A DNA stretch of 64,000 bases from Phytophthora colocasiae (GCA_018806915.1 JAGKQI010000003.1:87676-151675), one strand, 5' to 3'; shown: positions 44,845-58,531, counted from the first letter of the stretch. The notes: generated from the sequence alone by a model not told the origin. Program-made: numbers and translations.

Positions 44845-45533
44845 CATCTTTTGCTCCGTCTCTCCTCTTACGCTCTTCTGAACGTGCGTGTTTCTGCCAA
44901 AGTCTTTGTAAGTCTTTGTAAGTCTTTGTAGCATGTACGTCACTCGTCTGCACGTCTGGAGCTCGCCCTATAGTCTTCGAGTCCATACGCGACCGTATAT
45001 CGGCTGGGCGTGTGTCTCTCTGAAGCGGACAGCGGCCTATCTCTGGATCTTTGCACTTTGGCGCTAGCTGTAGTGAGACTACAACCACGTTTTTCGACGT
45101 CTATATGTGGCTGCGTTGATGTGCAAGCTGTGTGACGACCGCATGAGCGAATACGTCGCAGCAAGTAGACAGAAGAAGAGAGAACATGGTGTAGGTGCGC
45201 TCTCCCACCTTGAGCAGCTTGAGCAGCTTGAGCAGCTTGAACACCTTGAGCACCTTGAGCACCTTGAGCACCTTGAGAGAGCGGGTGTAGTCGAGGCGGT
45301 GTGTGGAAGTTGGTCGAATGCAGTGGGGTATGAAGTGGTGATGTAAGACGTGGAGCAGCGTGAGCGTGAGCGATGTAAGATTCCAGTGGATGTAGAAGTG
45401 TGTGTGTGTGTGTCTGCAAGAGAGAGAGAGAGAGAGAGAGAGGGTGCAAAGGTTTGCGTGTTGTGTGTTGTTGTTGTGTGTTGTTGTTGTGTGTTGTGTT
45501 TGTGATTTTGTGTGTGGTGGTAGTGTTCAGCCT

Positions 45534-45606
45534 TCCCATATAGTCTAGGCGGTTAGGATAGCTGGCTCTCACCCAGCAGACCCGGGTTCGAGTCCCGGTG
45601 TGGGAA
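45534..45606 (+). tRNA. tRNA-Glu(CTC), array unit
   Basis: Same sequence as the copy at 30631. Confidence 0.95.
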
Positions 45607-46275
45607 CATCTTTTGCTCCGTCTCTCCTCTTACGCTCTTCTGAACGTGCGTGTTTCTGCCAAAGTCTTTGTAAGTCTTTGTAAGTCTTTGTAGCATGTAC
45701 GTCACTCGTCTGCACGTCTGGAGCTCGCCCTATAGTCTTCGAGTCCATACGCGACCGTATATCGGCTGGGCGTGTGTCTCTCTGAAGCGGACAGCGGCCT
45801 ATCTCTGGATCTTTGCACTTTGGCGCTAGCTGTAGTGAGACTACAACCACGTTTTTCGACGTCTATATGTGGCTGCGTTGATGTGCAAGCTGTGTGACGA
45901 CCGCATGAGCGAATACGTCGCAGCAAGTAGACAGAAGAAGAGAGAACATGGTGTAGGTGCGCTCTCCCACCTTGAGCAGCTTGAGCAGCTTGAGCAGCTT
46001 GAACACCTTGAGCACCTTGAGCACCTTGAGAGAGCGGGTGTAGTTCGAGGCGGTGTGTGGAAGTTGGTCGAATGCAGTGGGGTATGAAGTGGTGATGTAA
46101 GACGTGGAGCAGCGTGAGCGTGAGCGATGTAAGATTCCAGTGGATGTAGAAGTGTGTGTGTGTGTCTGCAAGAGAGAGCGGGGGGGGTGCAAAGTTTGCG
46201 TGTTGTGTGTTGTTGTTGTGTGTTGTTGTTGTGTGTTGTGTTTGTGATTTTGTGTGTGGTGGTAGTGTTCAGCCT

Positions 46276-46348
46276 TCCCATATAGTCTAGGCGGTTAGGA
46301 TAGCTGGCTCTCACCCAGCAGACCCGTGTTCGAGTCCCGGAGTGGGAA
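46276..46348 (+). tRNA. tRNA-Glu(CTC) variant with T-arm and acceptor mismatches
   Basis: Same CCGTG and AGTGGGA changes as the copy at 41604. Confidence 0.8.
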
Positions 46349-47018
46349 CATCTTTTGCTCCGTCTCTCCTCTTACGCTCTTCTGAACGTGCGTGTTTCTG
46401 CCAAAGTCTTTGTAAGTCTTTGTAAGTCTTTGTAGCATGTACGTCACTCGTCTGCACGTCTGGAGCTCGCCCTATAGTCTTCGAGTCCATACGCGACCGT
46501 ATATCGGCTGGGCGTGTGTCTCTCTGAAGCGGACAGCGGCCTATCTCTGGATCTTTGCACTTTGGCGCTAGCTGTAGTGAGACTACAACCACGTTTTTCG
46601 ACGTCTATATGTGGCTGCGTTGATGTGCAAGCTGTGTGACGACCGCATGAGCGAATACGTCGCAGCAAGTAGACAGAAGAAGAGAGAACATGGTGTAGGT
46701 GCGCTCTCCCACCTTGAGCAGCTTGAGCAGCTTGAGCAGCTTGAACACCTTGAGCACCTTGAGCACCTTGAGAGCAGGTGTAGTTCGAGGCGGTGTGTGG
46801 AAGTTGGTCGAATGCAGTGGGGTATGAAGTGGTGATGTAAGACGTGGAGCAGCGTGAGCGTGAGCGATGTAAGATTCCAGTGGATGTAGAAGTGTGTGTG
46901 TGTGTCTCGGCAAGAGAGAGTGGGGGGGGGTGCATTGTGGGCGTGGTGTGTGTTGTTGTTGTGTGTTGTTGTTGTGTGTTGTGTTTGTGATTTTGTGTGT
47001 GGTGGTAGTGTTCAGCCT

Positions 47019-47091
47019 TCCCATATAGTCTAGGCAGTTAGGATAGCTGGCTCTCACCCAGCAGACCCAGGTTCGAGTCCCGGTGTGGGAA
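47019..47091 (+). tRNA. tRNA-Glu(CTC) variant
   Basis: Reads GGCAGTTAGG in the D loop and CCCAGGTTCGAG at the T arm; B box core kept, one T-stem pair weakened. Confidence 0.88.
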
Positions 47092-47773
47092 CATCTTTTG
47101 CTCCGTCTCTCCTCTTACGCTCTTCTGAACGTGCGTGTTTCTGCCAAAGTCTTTGTAAGTCTTTGTAAGTCTTTGTAGCATGTACGTCACTCGTCTGCAC
47201 GTCTGGAGCTCGCCCTATAGTCTTCGAGTCCATACGCGACCGTATATCGGCTGGGCGTGTGTCTCTCTGAAGCGGACAGCGGCCTATCTCTGGATCTTTG
47301 CACTTTGGCGCTAGCTGTAGTGAGACTACAACCACGTTTTTCGACGTCTATATGTGGCTGCGTTGATGTGCAAGCTGTGTGACGACCGCATGAGCGAATA
47401 CGTCGCAGCAAGTAGACAGAAGAAGAGAGAACATGGTGTAGGTGCGCTCTCCCACCTTGAGCAGCTTGAGCAGCTTGAGCAGCTTGAACACCTTGAGCAC
47501 CTTGAGCACCTTGAGCACCTTGAGAGAGCGGGTGTAGTTCGAGGCGGTGTGTGGAAGTTGGTCGAATGCAGTGGGGTATGAAGTGGTGATGTAAGACGTG
47601 GAGCAGCGTGAGCGTGAGCGATGTAAGATTCCAGTGGATGTAGAAGTGTGTGTGTGTGTGTGTCTGCAAGAGAGAGAGGGGGGGGTGCAAAGTTTGCGTG
47701 TTGTGTGTTGTTGTTGTGTGTTGTTGTTGTGTGTTGTGTTTGTGATTTTGTGTGTGGTGGTAGTGTTCAGCCT

Positions 47774-47846
47774 TCCCATATAGTCTAGGCGGTTAGGATA
47801 GCTGGCTCTCACCCAGCAGACCCGTGTTCGAGTCCCGGAGTGGGAA
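47774..47846 (+). tRNA. tRNA-Glu(CTC) variant with T-arm and acceptor mismatches
   Basis: Same CCGTG and AGTGGGA changes as the copies at 41604 and 46276. Confidence 0.8.
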
Positions 47847-48529
47847 CATCTTTTGCTCCGTCTCTCCTCTTACGCTCTTCTGAACGTGCGTGTTTCTGCC
47901 AAAGTCTTTGTAAGTCTTTGTAAGTCTTTGTAGCATGTACGTCACTCGTCTGCACGTCTGGAGCTCGCCCTATAGTCTTCGGAGTCCATACGCGACCGTA
48001 TATCGGCTGGGCGTGTGTCTCTCTGAAGCGGACAGCGGCCTATCTCTGGATCTTTGCACTTTGGCGCTAGCTGTGGTGAGACTACAACCACGGTTTTCGA
48101 CGTCTCTCGGTGGCTGCGTTGATGTGCAAGCGGGGTGCCGACCGCATGAGCGAATACGTCGCAGCAAGTAGACAGAAGAAGAGAGAACATGGTGTAGGTG
48201 CGCTCTCCCACCTTGAGCAGCAGAGCAGCTTGAGCAGCTTGAACACCTTGAGCACCTTGAGCACCTTGAGCACCTTGAGAGAGCAGGTGTAGTTCGAGGC
48301 GGTGTGTGGAAGTTGGTCGAATGCAGTGGGGTATGAAGTGGTGATGTAAGACGTGGAGCAGCGTGAGCGTGAGCGATGTAAGATTCCAGTGGATGTAGAA
48401 GTGTGTGTGTGTGTGTCTGCAAGAGAGAGAGGGGGGGGGGGTGCAAAGTTTGCGTGTTGTGTGTTGTTGTTGTGTGTTGTTGTTGTGTGTTGTGTTTGTG
48501 ATTTTGTGTGTGGTGGTAGTGTTCAGCCT

Positions 48530-48605
48530 TCCCATATAGTCTAGGCGGTTAGGATAGCTGGCTCTCACCCAGCAGACCCAGTGTTCAGGAGTCCCGGTGT
48601 GGGAA
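48530..48605 (+). pseudogene. tRNA-Glu(CTC) with disrupted T arm
   Basis: The T-arm region reads CCCAGTGTTCAGGAGTCCCG, with inserted bases that break the B box and stem; neighbours in this unit also differ (CTCTCGGTGGCTG, AAGCGGGGTGCCG). Confidence 0.8.
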
Positions 48606-49285
48606 CATCTTTTGCTCCGTCTCTCCTCTTACGCTCTTCTGAACGTGCGTGTTTCTGCCAAAGTCTTTGTAAGTCTTTGTAAGTCTTTGTAGCATGTACG
48701 TCACTCGTCTGCACGTCTGGAGCTCGCCCTATAGTCTTCGAGTCCATACGCGACCGTATATCGGCTGGGCGTGTGTCTCTCTGAAGCGGACAGCGGCCTA
48801 TCTCTGGATCTTTGCACTTTGGCGCTAGCTGTAGTGAGACTACAACCACGTTTTTCGACGTCTATATGTGGCTGCGTTGATGTGCAAGCTGTGTGACGAC
48901 CGCATGAGCGAATACGTCGCAGCAAGTAGACAGAAGAAGAGAGAACATGGTGTAGGTGCGCTCTCCCACCTTGAGCAGCTTGAGCAGCTTGAGCAGCTTG
49001 AACACCTTGAGCACCTTGAGCACCTTGAGCACCTTGAGAGAGCGGGTGTAGTTCGAGGCGGTGTGTGGAAGTTGGTCGAATGCAGTGGGGTATGAAGTGG
49101 TGATGTAAGACGTGGAGCAGCGTGAGCGTGAGCGATGTAAGATTCCAGTGGATGTAGAAGTGTGTGTGTGTGTGTCTGCAAGAGAGAGAGGGGGGGGTGC
49201 AAAGTTTGCGTGTTGTGTGTTGTTGTTGTGTGTTGTTGTTGTGTGTTGTGTTTGTGATTTTGTGTGTGGTGGTAGTGTTCAGCCT

Positions 49286-49358
49286 TCCCATATAGTCTAG
49301 GCAGTTAGGATAGCTGGCTCTCACCCAGCAGACCCGGGTTCGAGTCCCGGTGTGGGAA
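49286..49358 (+). tRNA. tRNA-Glu(CTC), array unit, D-loop variant
   Basis: As the copy at 30631 except GGCAGTTAGG in the D loop. Confidence 0.93.
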
Positions 49359-50040
49359 CATCTTTTGCTCCGTCTCTCCTCTTACGCTCTTCTGAACGTG
49401 CGTGTTTCTGCCAAAGTCTTTGTAAGTCTTTGTAAGTCTTTGTAGCATGTACGTCACTCGTCTGCACGTCTGGAGCTCGCCCTATAGTCTTCGAGTCCAT
49501 ACGCGACCGTATATCGGCTGGGCGTGTGTCTCTCTGAAGCGGACAGCGGCCTATCTCTGGATCTTTGCACTTTGGCGCTAGCTGTGGTGAGACTACAACC
49601 ACGTTTTTCGACGTCTATATGTGGCTGCGTTGATGTGCAAGCTGTGTGACGACCGCATGAGCGAATACGTCGCAGCAAGTAGACAGAAGAAGAGAGAACA
49701 TGGTGTAGGTGCGCTCTCCCACCTTGAGCAGCTTGAGCAGCTTGAGCAGCTTGAACACCTTGAGCACCTTGAGCACCTTGAGCACCTTGAGAGAGCGGGT
49801 GTAGTTCGAGGCGGTGTGTGGAAGTTGGTCGAATGCAGTGGGGTATGAAGTGGTGATGTAAGACGTGGAGCAGCGTGAGCGTGAGCGATGTAAGATTCCA
49901 GTGGATGTAGAAGTGTGTGTGTGTGTGTCTGCAAGAGAGAGAGAGAGGGGGTGCAAAGTTTGCGTGTTGTGTGTTGTTGTTGTGTGTTGTTGTTGTGTGT
50001 TGTGTTTGTGATTTTGTGTGTGGTGGTAGTGTTCCAGCCT

Positions 50041-50113
50041 TCCCATATAGTCTAGGCGGTTAGGATAGCTGGCTCTCACCCAGCAGACCCGGGTTCGAGT
50101 CCCGGTGTGGGAA
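50041..50113 (+). tRNA. tRNA-Glu(CTC), array unit
   Basis: Same sequence as the copy at 30631. Confidence 0.95.
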
Positions 50114-50797
50114 CATCTTTTGCTCCGTCTCTCCTCTTACGCTCTTCTGAACGTGCGTGTTTCTGCCAAAGTCTTTGTAAGTCTTTGTAAGTCTTTGTAG
50201 CATGTACGTCACTCGTCTGCACGTCTGGAGCTCGCCCTATAGTCTTCAGTCCATACGCGACCGTATATCGGCTGGGCGTGTGTCTCTCTGAAGCGGACAG
50301 CGGCCTATCTCTGGATCTTTGCACTTTGGCGCTAGCTGTAGTGAGACTACAACCACGTTTTTCGACGTCTATATGTGGCTGCGTTGATGTGCAAGCTGTG
50401 TGACGACCGCATGAGCGAATACGTCGCAGCAAGTAGACAGAAGAAGAGAGAACATGGTGTAGGTGCGCTCTCCCACCTTGAGCAGCTTGAGCAGCTTGAG
50501 CAGCTTGAACACCTTGAGCACCTTGAGCACCTTGAGCACCTTGAGAGAGCGGGTGTAGTCGAGGCGGTGTGTGGAAGTTGGTCGAATGCAGTGGGGTATG
50601 AAGTGGTGATGTAAGACGTGGAGCAGCGTGAGCGTGAGCGATGTAAGATTCCAGTGGATGTAGAAGTGTGTGTGTGTGTGTGTGTCTGCAAGAGAGAGAG
50701 GGGGGGGGGTGCAAAGTTTGCGTGTTGTGTGTTGTTGTTGTGTGTTGTTGTTGTGTGTTGTGTTTGTGATTTTGTGTGTGGTGGTAGTGTTCAGCCT

Positions 50798-50870
50798 TCC
50801 CATATAGTCTAGGCGGTTAGGATAGCTGGCTCTCACCCAGCAGACCCGGGTTCGAGTCCCGGTGTGGGAA
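50798..50870 (+). tRNA. tRNA-Glu(CTC), array unit
   Basis: Same sequence as the copy at 30631. Confidence 0.95.
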
Positions 50871-51556
50871 CATCTTTTGCTCCGTCTCTCCTCTTACGCT
50901 CTTCTGAACGTGCGTGTTTCTGCCAAAGTCTTTGTAAGTCTTTGTAAGTCTTTGTAGCATGTACGTCACTCGTCTGCACGTCTGGAGCTCGCCCTATAGT
51001 CTTCGAGTCCATACGCGACCGTATATCGGCTGGGCGTGTGTCTCTCTGAAGCGGACAGCGGCCTATCTCTGGATCTTTGCACTTTGGCGCTAGCTGTAGT
51101 GAGACTACAATCACGTTTTTCGACGTCTATATGTGGCTGCGTTGATGTGCAAGCTGTGTGACGACCGCATGAGCGAATACGTCGCAGCAAGTAGACAGAA
51201 GAAGAGAACATGGTGTAGGTGCGCTCTCCCACCTTGAGCAGCTTGAGCAGCTTGAGCAGCTTGAACACCTTGAGCACCTTGAGCACCTTGAGCACCTTGA
51301 GAGAGCAGGTGTAGTTCGAGGCGGTGTGTGGAAGTTGGTCGAATGCAGTGGGGTATGAAGTGGTGATGTAAGACGTGGAGCAGCGTGAGCGTGAGCGATG
51401 TAAGATTCCAGTGGATGTAGAAGTGTGTGTGTGTGTGTCTGCAAGAGAGAGAGGGGGGGGGTGCAAAGTTTGCGTGTTGTGTGTTGTTGTTGTGTGTTGT
51501 GTGTTGTTGTTGTGTGTTGTGTTTGTGATTTTGTGTGTGGTGGTAGTGTTCAGCCT

Positions 51557-51629
51557 TCCCATATAGTCTAGGCGGTTAGGATAGCTGGCTCTCACCCAGC
51601 AGACCCGGGTTCGAGTCCCGGTGTGGGAA
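51557..51629 (+). tRNA. tRNA-Glu(CTC), array unit
   Basis: Same sequence as the copy at 30631. Confidence 0.95.
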
Positions 51630-52302
51630 CATCTTTTGCTCCGTCTCTCCTCTTACGCTCTTCTGAACGTGCGTGTTTCTGCCAAAGTCTTTGTAAGTCT
51701 TTGTAAGTCTTTGTAGCATGTACGTCACTCGTCTGCACGTCTGGAGCTCGCCCTATAGTCTTCGAGTCCATACGCGACCGTATATCGGCTGGGCGTGTGT
51801 CTCTCTGAAGCGGACAGCGGCCTATCTCTGGATCTTTGCACTTTGGCGCTAGCTGTGGTGAGACTACAACCACGTTTTCGACGTCTATATGTGGCTGCGT
51901 TGATGTGCAAGCTGTGTGACGACCGCATGAGCGAATACGTCGCAGCAAGTAGACAGAAGAAGAGAGAACATGGTGTAGGTGCGCTCTCCCACCTTGAGCA
52001 GCTTGAGCAGCTTGAACACCTTGAGCACCTTGAGCACCTTGAGCACCTTGAGAGAGCAGGTGTAGTTCGAGGCGGTGTGTGGAAGTTGGTCGAATGCAGT
52101 GGGGTATGAAGTGGTGATGTAAGACGTGGAGCAGCGTGAGCGTGAGCGATGCAAGATTTCAGTGGATGTAGAAGTATGTATGTGTGTGTGTGCAAGAGAG
52201 AGAGAGAGAGAGGGTGCAAAGTTTGCGTGTTGTGTGTTGTTGTTGTGTGTTGTTGTTGTGTGTTGTGTTTGTGATTTTGTGTGTGGTGGTAGTGTTCAGC
52301 CT

Positions 52303-52375
52303 TCCCATATAGTCTAGGCGGTTAGGATAGCTGGCTCTCACCCAGCAGACCCGGGTTCGAGTCCCGGTGTGGGAA
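52303..52375 (+). tRNA. tRNA-Glu(CTC), array unit
   Basis: Same sequence as the copy at 30631. Confidence 0.95.
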
Positions 52376-52932
52376 CATCTTTTGCTCCGTCTCTCCTCTT
52401 ACGCTCTTCTGAACGTGCGTGTTTCTGCCAAAGTCTTTGTAAGTCTTTGTAAGTCTTTGTAGCATGTACGTCACTCGTCTGCACGTCTGGAGCTCGCCCT
52501 ATAGTCTTCGAGTCCATACGCGACCGTATATCGGCTGGGCGTGTGTCTCTCTGAAGCGGACAGCGGCCTATCTCTGGATCTTTGCACTTTGGCGCTGGCT
52601 GTAGTGAGACTACAAACCACGTTTTTCGACGTCTATATGTGGCTGCGTTGATGTACGTGCAAGCTGTGTGACGACCACGCATGAGCGAAATACGTCGTAA
52701 GCAAGTAGACAGAAGAAGAGAGAACATGGTGTAGGTGCGCTCTCCCCACCTTGAGCAGTTTGAGCAGCTTGAACACCTTGAGCACCTTGAGCACCTTGAG
52801 CACCTTTGAGAGAGCAGGTGTAGTTCGAGGCGGTGTGTGGAAGTTGGTCGAATGCAGTGGGGTATGAAGTGGTGATGTAAGACGTGGAGCAGCGTGAGGC
52901 GTGAGCGATGTAAGATTTCAGTGGATGTAGAA

Positions 52933-53077
<145 letters not shown>

Positions 53078-53192
53078 TGCAAGAGAGAGAGAGAGAGAGA
53101 GAGAGAGGGTGCAATGTTTGCGTGTTGTGTGTTGTTATTGTATTATTGTGTGTTGTGTTTGTGATTTTGTGTGTGGTAGTAGTGTTCAGCCT

Positions 53193-53265
53193 TCCCATAT
53201 AGTCTAGGCGGTTAGGTTAGCTGGCTCTCACCCAGCAGACCCGGGTTCGAGTCCCGGTGTGGGAA
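53193..53265 (+). tRNA. tRNA-Glu(CTC), array unit, D-arm variant
   Basis: Carries GGTTAGGTTAG like the copy at 32963; otherwise intact. Confidence 0.92.
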
Positions 53266-53978
53266 CATCTTTTGCTCCGTCTCTCCTCTTACGCTCTTCT
53301 GAACGTGCGTGTTTCTGCCAAAGTCTTTGTAAGTCTTTGTGAAGTCTTTGTAGCATGTACGTCACTCGTCTGCACGTCTGGAGCTCGCCCTATAGTCTTC
53401 GAGTCCATACGCGACCGTATATCGGCTGGGCGTGTGTCTCTCTGAAGCGGACAGCCTATCTCTGGATCTTTGCACTTTGGCGCTAGCTGTGGTGAGACTA
53501 CAACCACGTTTTTCGGCGATCTATATGTGGCTGCGTTGATGTGCAAGCGTGTGCGAACGACCGCATGAGCCGAATACGTCGCAGCAAGTAGAGCAGAAGA
53601 AGAGAGGAACATGGGTGTAGGTGCCGCTCTCCCACCTTGAGCAGCAGGCAGCAAGCCAGAGCAGCTTGAACACCTTGGCACCTGTGAGCACCTTGAGCAC
53701 CTTGGGAGAGGCAGGTTGTTATGAGTTCGAGGCCCGGTGTGCTGGAAGTTGGTCCCGAATGCACAGTGGGGTATGAAGTAGTGATGTGGGACGATGGGCA
53801 GCAGCGTGAGCGTGAGCGATGTAAGATTCAGTGGATGTAGAGGGTAGTGTGTGTGTGTGTGTGTCTGCAAGAGAGAGAGGGGGTGCAAAGTTTGCGTGTT
53901 GTGTGTTATTGTTGTGTATTTATTTATTTGTGTGTTGTGTTTGTGGCAGTTATGTGTGTGGTGGTAGTGTTTCAGCCT

Positions 53979-54053
53979 TCCCATATAGTCTAGAGGCGGT
54001 TAGGATAGCTGGCTCTCACCCAGCAGACCCGGGTTCGAGTCCCGGTGTAGGAA
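53979..54053 (+). tRNA. tRNA-Glu(CTC) with small indels, noisy region
   Basis: Extra AG in the D loop (TAGAGGCGG) and GTGTAGGAA at the 3' end. Changes of this type fill the surrounding sequence and may be base-call errors. Confidence 0.7.
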
Positions 54054-54777
54054 CATCTTTTGCTCCGTCTCTCCTCTTACGCTCTTCTGAACGTGCGTGT
54101 TTCTGCCAAAGTCTTTGTGAAGTCTTTGTAAGTCTTTGCCTTAGCATGTACGTCACTCGTCTCTGCACGTCTGGAAGGCTCGCCCTATAGTCTTCGAAGT
54201 CCATACGCGACCGTATATCGGCTGGGCGTGTGTCTCTCTAGAAGCGGACAGCAGCCTATCTCTGGATCTTTGCACTTTTGGCGCTAGCTGTGGTAGAGAC
54301 TACAATCCCACGTTTTCGACGTCTATATATGTGGTTGCGTTGATTCACACAGCTGTGCTTGACGACCGCATGAGCAAAGATACGTCGCAGCAAGTAGACA
54401 GAAGAAGAAGAACATGAATTCAGTGGAGTGCGCTCTCCCACCTTGAGCAGTTTTGCCAGGCACCTTCCGAGCTTGTAGGACACCTTGAGCACCTTGAGAA
54501 GAGGCCAGGTGCTAGTTCAGAGGCGGTGTGTGGAAGTTGGTCAGATGCAGTGGGGAGAACATGAAGTGGTGATGTAAGACGTGGAGCAGCGTGAGCGTGA
54601 GCGATGTAAGATTTCAGTGGATGTGAAGTATGTGTGTTTGTGTGTGTGTGTGTGTGTCTGCAGAGAGAGAGAGAGAGAGAGGGGGGGTGCAAAGGTGTGC
54701 GTGTTGTGTGTTGTTGTTGTGTGTTGTTGTTTGTGTGTTGTGTTTGTGATTTTGTGTGTGGTAGTAGTGTTCAGCCT

Positions 54778-54861
54778 TCCCATATAGTCCCTAGGCGGTT
54801 AGGATAGCTGGCTCTCACCCATCAGCCCAGACCCGGAGTTCGAGTCCAGGTGTGCCAGGAA
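54778..54861 (+). pseudogene. tRNA-Glu(CTC) with many indels, noisy region
   Basis: Recognisable from TCCCATATAG to GCTGGCTCTCACCC, but with inserted CC, ATCAGCC and broken T arm (CCGGAGTTCGAGTCCAGG). Probably sequence error. Confidence 0.65.
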
Positions 54862-55576
54862 CATCTTTGCTCCGTCTCTCCTCTTACGCTCTTCCTGAGC
54901 GTTGTTCGTGTTTCTGCCAAAGTCTTTGTAAGTCTTTGTAAGTCTTTTGTAGCATGTACGTCACTCGTCTGCACGTCTGGATCTCGCCCTATAGTCTTCG
55001 AGTCCATACGCGACCGTATATCGGCTGGAGCGTGTGTCTCTCTGGAAGCGGACAGCGGCCTATCTCTGGATCTTTGCACTTTGGCTGGCTAGCTGTGGTG
55101 AGACTACAACCACGTTTTCGAACGTCTATATAATGGCTGCAGGTTGATGTGCGAGAAGCTGTGCTGACGACCGCATGAGCGAATACGTCGCAGCAAGTAG
55201 ACAGAAGAAGAGAGAACATAGGTGTAGGTGCGCTCTCCCGCACCTTGAGCAGCTTGCAGCAGCTTGAGCAGCTTGAACACCTGTGAGCACCTTGCCAGGC
55301 ACCTTGCAGGCACCTTGAGGAGAGCAGGTGTAGTTCGAGGCGGTGTGTGGAAGTTGGTCGAATGCAGTGGGAATTGTATGAAGTGGTGATGTAAGACGTG
55401 GAGCAGCGTGAGCGTGAGCGATGTAAGATTCAGTGGATGTAGAAGTGTGTGTGTGTGTGTGTCTGCAAGAGAGAGAGAGGGGAATTGCAAAGTTTGCGTG
55501 TTGTGTGTTGTTGTTGTGTGTGTTGTTGTTGTGTGTTGTGTTTGTGATTTTGTGTGTGGTAGTAGTGTTCCAGCCT

Positions 55577-55653
55577 TCCCATATAGTCTAGGCAGGTTAG
55601 GATAGCTGGCTCTCACCCAGCAGACCCAGGTTCAGAGGTCGGTGTGCCAGGAA
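55577..55653 (+). pseudogene. tRNA-Glu(CTC) with many indels, noisy region
   Basis: 5' half and anticodon arm intact; T arm reads CCCAGGTTCAGAGGTCGG. Probably sequence error. Confidence 0.65.
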
Positions 55654-56244
55654 CATCTTTTGCTCCGTCTCTCCTCTTACGCTCTTCTGAGACGTGCGTG
55701 TTTCTGCCAAAGTCTTTGTATGAGTCTTTGTAAGTCTTTGTAGCATGTACGTCACTCGTCTGCACGTCTGGATCTCAACCTATGGTCTGTCGAGTCCATA
55801 CGCGACCGTATATCCGGCTGGGCGTGTGTCTCTCTGGAAGCGGACAGCAGCCTATCTCTGGATCTTTTGCACTTTGGCGCTAGCTGGTAGTGAGACTACA
55901 ACCACGTTTTCGACGTCTATATCGCGTTTGCGGTGATTGTTTGCAAGCTGTGCATGACGACCGCATAAAGAGCGAATACGTCGCAGCAAGTAGACAGAAG
56001 AAGAGAGAACATGGTGTAGGTGCGCTCTCCCCACAGCTTGAGCAGTTTGAGCACCTTGAGGCAGATTTGAAGCACCTTGAGCACCTTGAGCACCTTGAGA
56101 GAGCAGGTGTAGTTCCAAGGGCGGTGTGTGGAAGTTGGTCGAATGCAGTGGGAGGGTATGGAAGTGGTGATCATATAGACCGATGGAGCAGCGTGAGCGT
56201 GAGCGATATATGAATTTCAGTGGATGTAGAAGTATATTAATGAC

Positions 56245-56281
<37 letters not shown>

Positions 56282-56441
56282 ATGTGTGTACATGTGTGTG
56301 TGTGTGTGTGTGCTTTGTGTGTGTGTGTCTGCAAGAGGAGAGAGAGAGAGAGAGAGAGAGGTGCAATGTTTGCGTGTTGTGTGTTGTTATTGTGTGTTGT
56401 GTTTGTGATTTTGTGTGTGCTGGTAGTGAGTGTTTCAGCCT

Positions 56442-56519
56442 TCCCACTTATAGTCCCTAAGGCGGAGTTAGGATAGCTGGCTCTCACCCAGCAGACCAGG
56501 TTCGAAGTCAGTGTAAGAA
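56442..56519 (+). pseudogene. tRNA-Glu(CTC) with many indels, noisy region
   Basis: Recognisable by GTTAGGATAGCTGGCTCTCA; acceptor and T arm altered. The unit carries the TTGTTATTG variant seen otherwise in the unit of the copy at 32963, and is likewise cut by the Gag-only element. Confidence 0.65.
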
Positions 56520-56756
56520 CATCTTTTGCTCCGTCTCTCCTCTTACGCTCTTCTGAACGTGCGTGTTTCATTGCAAAAGTCTACGTAAGTCTTTTGTGAG
56601 TCTTTTGCTGGCATGTACGTCACTCGTCTGCACGTCCTGCGAGCTCACCCTATAGTCTTCGAGTCCACTCTGCGACCAATATATCGGCATGGGCGTGTGT
56701 GTCTCTCTAAAGCGGACAACTGGCCTATCTCTGCGGATCTTTGCGCTTTGGCGCTA

Positions 56757-58531
56757 TGTCGCGAAAGTCAAGGTGAAAACTTTTTGGTCGCGGAGCAAAG
56801 GGGCGCTTATAGTGAACCCTAGTTATGCAGAAGCTACTGAAAAGGGGTTTCAAAGTCGTACAACGGTGGGTTGGCGTGTGGTACCTTTTGCAGTATCCTC
56901 GTGAGTTCGTTGTCTTCAGAAATATGACCCTCGCCGGAGTCTGAGAATGTTTTGTGAAGAGAGAGTTTAGAGGTTCCCTTGGAGTCTGGTGTCAGTATTC
57001 GGGAAATCCTTCCAGGAGCGTTCAGGGAGTCGGAATCTCACGGGAACCAAGGTGGTTTTCCAGGAAGTCGGCGGTCGAAAAGAGGTTAACTATACCAGAG
57101 AAAGTCTAGAAATCCGGTGTCTGAATATCACAAATCCAGAACCGAGATACCTGACTTTCAGAGATAAACAACTGTGCAATATACAGAGTTCGAAAATATA
57201 CAAATATATACAGCCGTTCTTATTCTTTCTAGGCCCTTGAACGGTGGGCCTAACACTCCAGGTCAACTAGGGACTTGCTACCAGACACCTGGTCTGTCTG
57301 GTATCCCCTTTACGTTCTTGCACCACCCTCTTATATGAAGGAAAATATAAACCAATACAATCGGCTATATACCAACAGTCACTACGCCTTGCACTCTGAA
57401 AACGACTGTCTAAGTTTCCAGAGCCTGTCCAAACGAGCAATATGAATTGGGCTACCGCTAGAGACCAAAACAAACGACCCAACTAGGATGATGGAATAGG
57501 CGGGTCCTCTCAGGTCTCTACGTTACCTGATCTCCGCCTAAGAGAGTTGGATAGGCGAGAGAATCACACGGCACCAAACCTTACGGCTTGTAGGCCTTGC
57601 AGGCAGAAATACCAACGACTTCTAGGCTACACGGCAAATTGAACTCTGTTTATCGTTTATCTTCCTCATAACTATCATATATCTCTGGTAACTCTCTCCT
57701 TCTTGTCGTCTTTTGCGTCCTTTATGCTTTGGTCAGTCTTCATATCTCAAGGTACTAACTTGGTGCTTTGTATACATCTGGTACTTTGACTTGGTCTCCA
57801 GTATGCAGTCTGTGGCTTAGCCAGCCGATCTCGATGGGTTGACAGGTAGAGACGTCATTACGGGGATGTGCCAGGTCAGTAATCACTTGAATGCGTGACT
57901 TGAGCTTGCAGGTTCCGCCTTGGTTTCAGTATGGTCTTGAATCTTCATTGGTTTCAGAGTCTGGTATCCTGGTTTTCAAGTCTGATATGCACTTCAGTTT
58001 TTCAGAGTCTTGATGTCACTCAGAGTTAGAGATACAGAAGTCTTGAATACGAAACCAGAGTACGGAGCACTAATGCTTCAACCGTACACTTGAAGATCTT
58101 GAGGGTTGCGCGGGTGCGCGGCGTCCGGCATATGACCGCCATACTTGAGTCTCTGCTGGGTATATATTGTGAATCCTTGAACGCATCCATCGTCAGTGCT
58201 GGACTGGTAACGGGATGAAGGTCTCTCAAGAAGATACGTTCTTCTGGCAGAGACTTTCCCTTAGAAAGACAGAGCACTCATCGTCGAGGAAAGTCCGGTG
58301 ACCATACAGAGTGTAGTTGACCTTCAGAGTTGTGCACACTCTGAAGTACACTTCCTGGTCGCTTTGGGCCCCCTTAGCAGTCAGGCGAGTTTATCCACAA
58401 TCTTCCCACAGATATCACACAGGTGCAGCCACGTCCCCACATACTTCCTCTCCAAAACCAAATGTAACCAGGTACACCCACTGGGTAGCGCAGCAGCATG
58501 ACGCCAGAAAATCTGAAGTTACATCATGTCA
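56757..58531 (-). repeat. LTR of the second Gag-only element copy
   Basis: Aligns along its length with 33259-34943 with frequent small insertions; ends CATCATGTCA followed by ACCGCCCC. Confidence 0.85.
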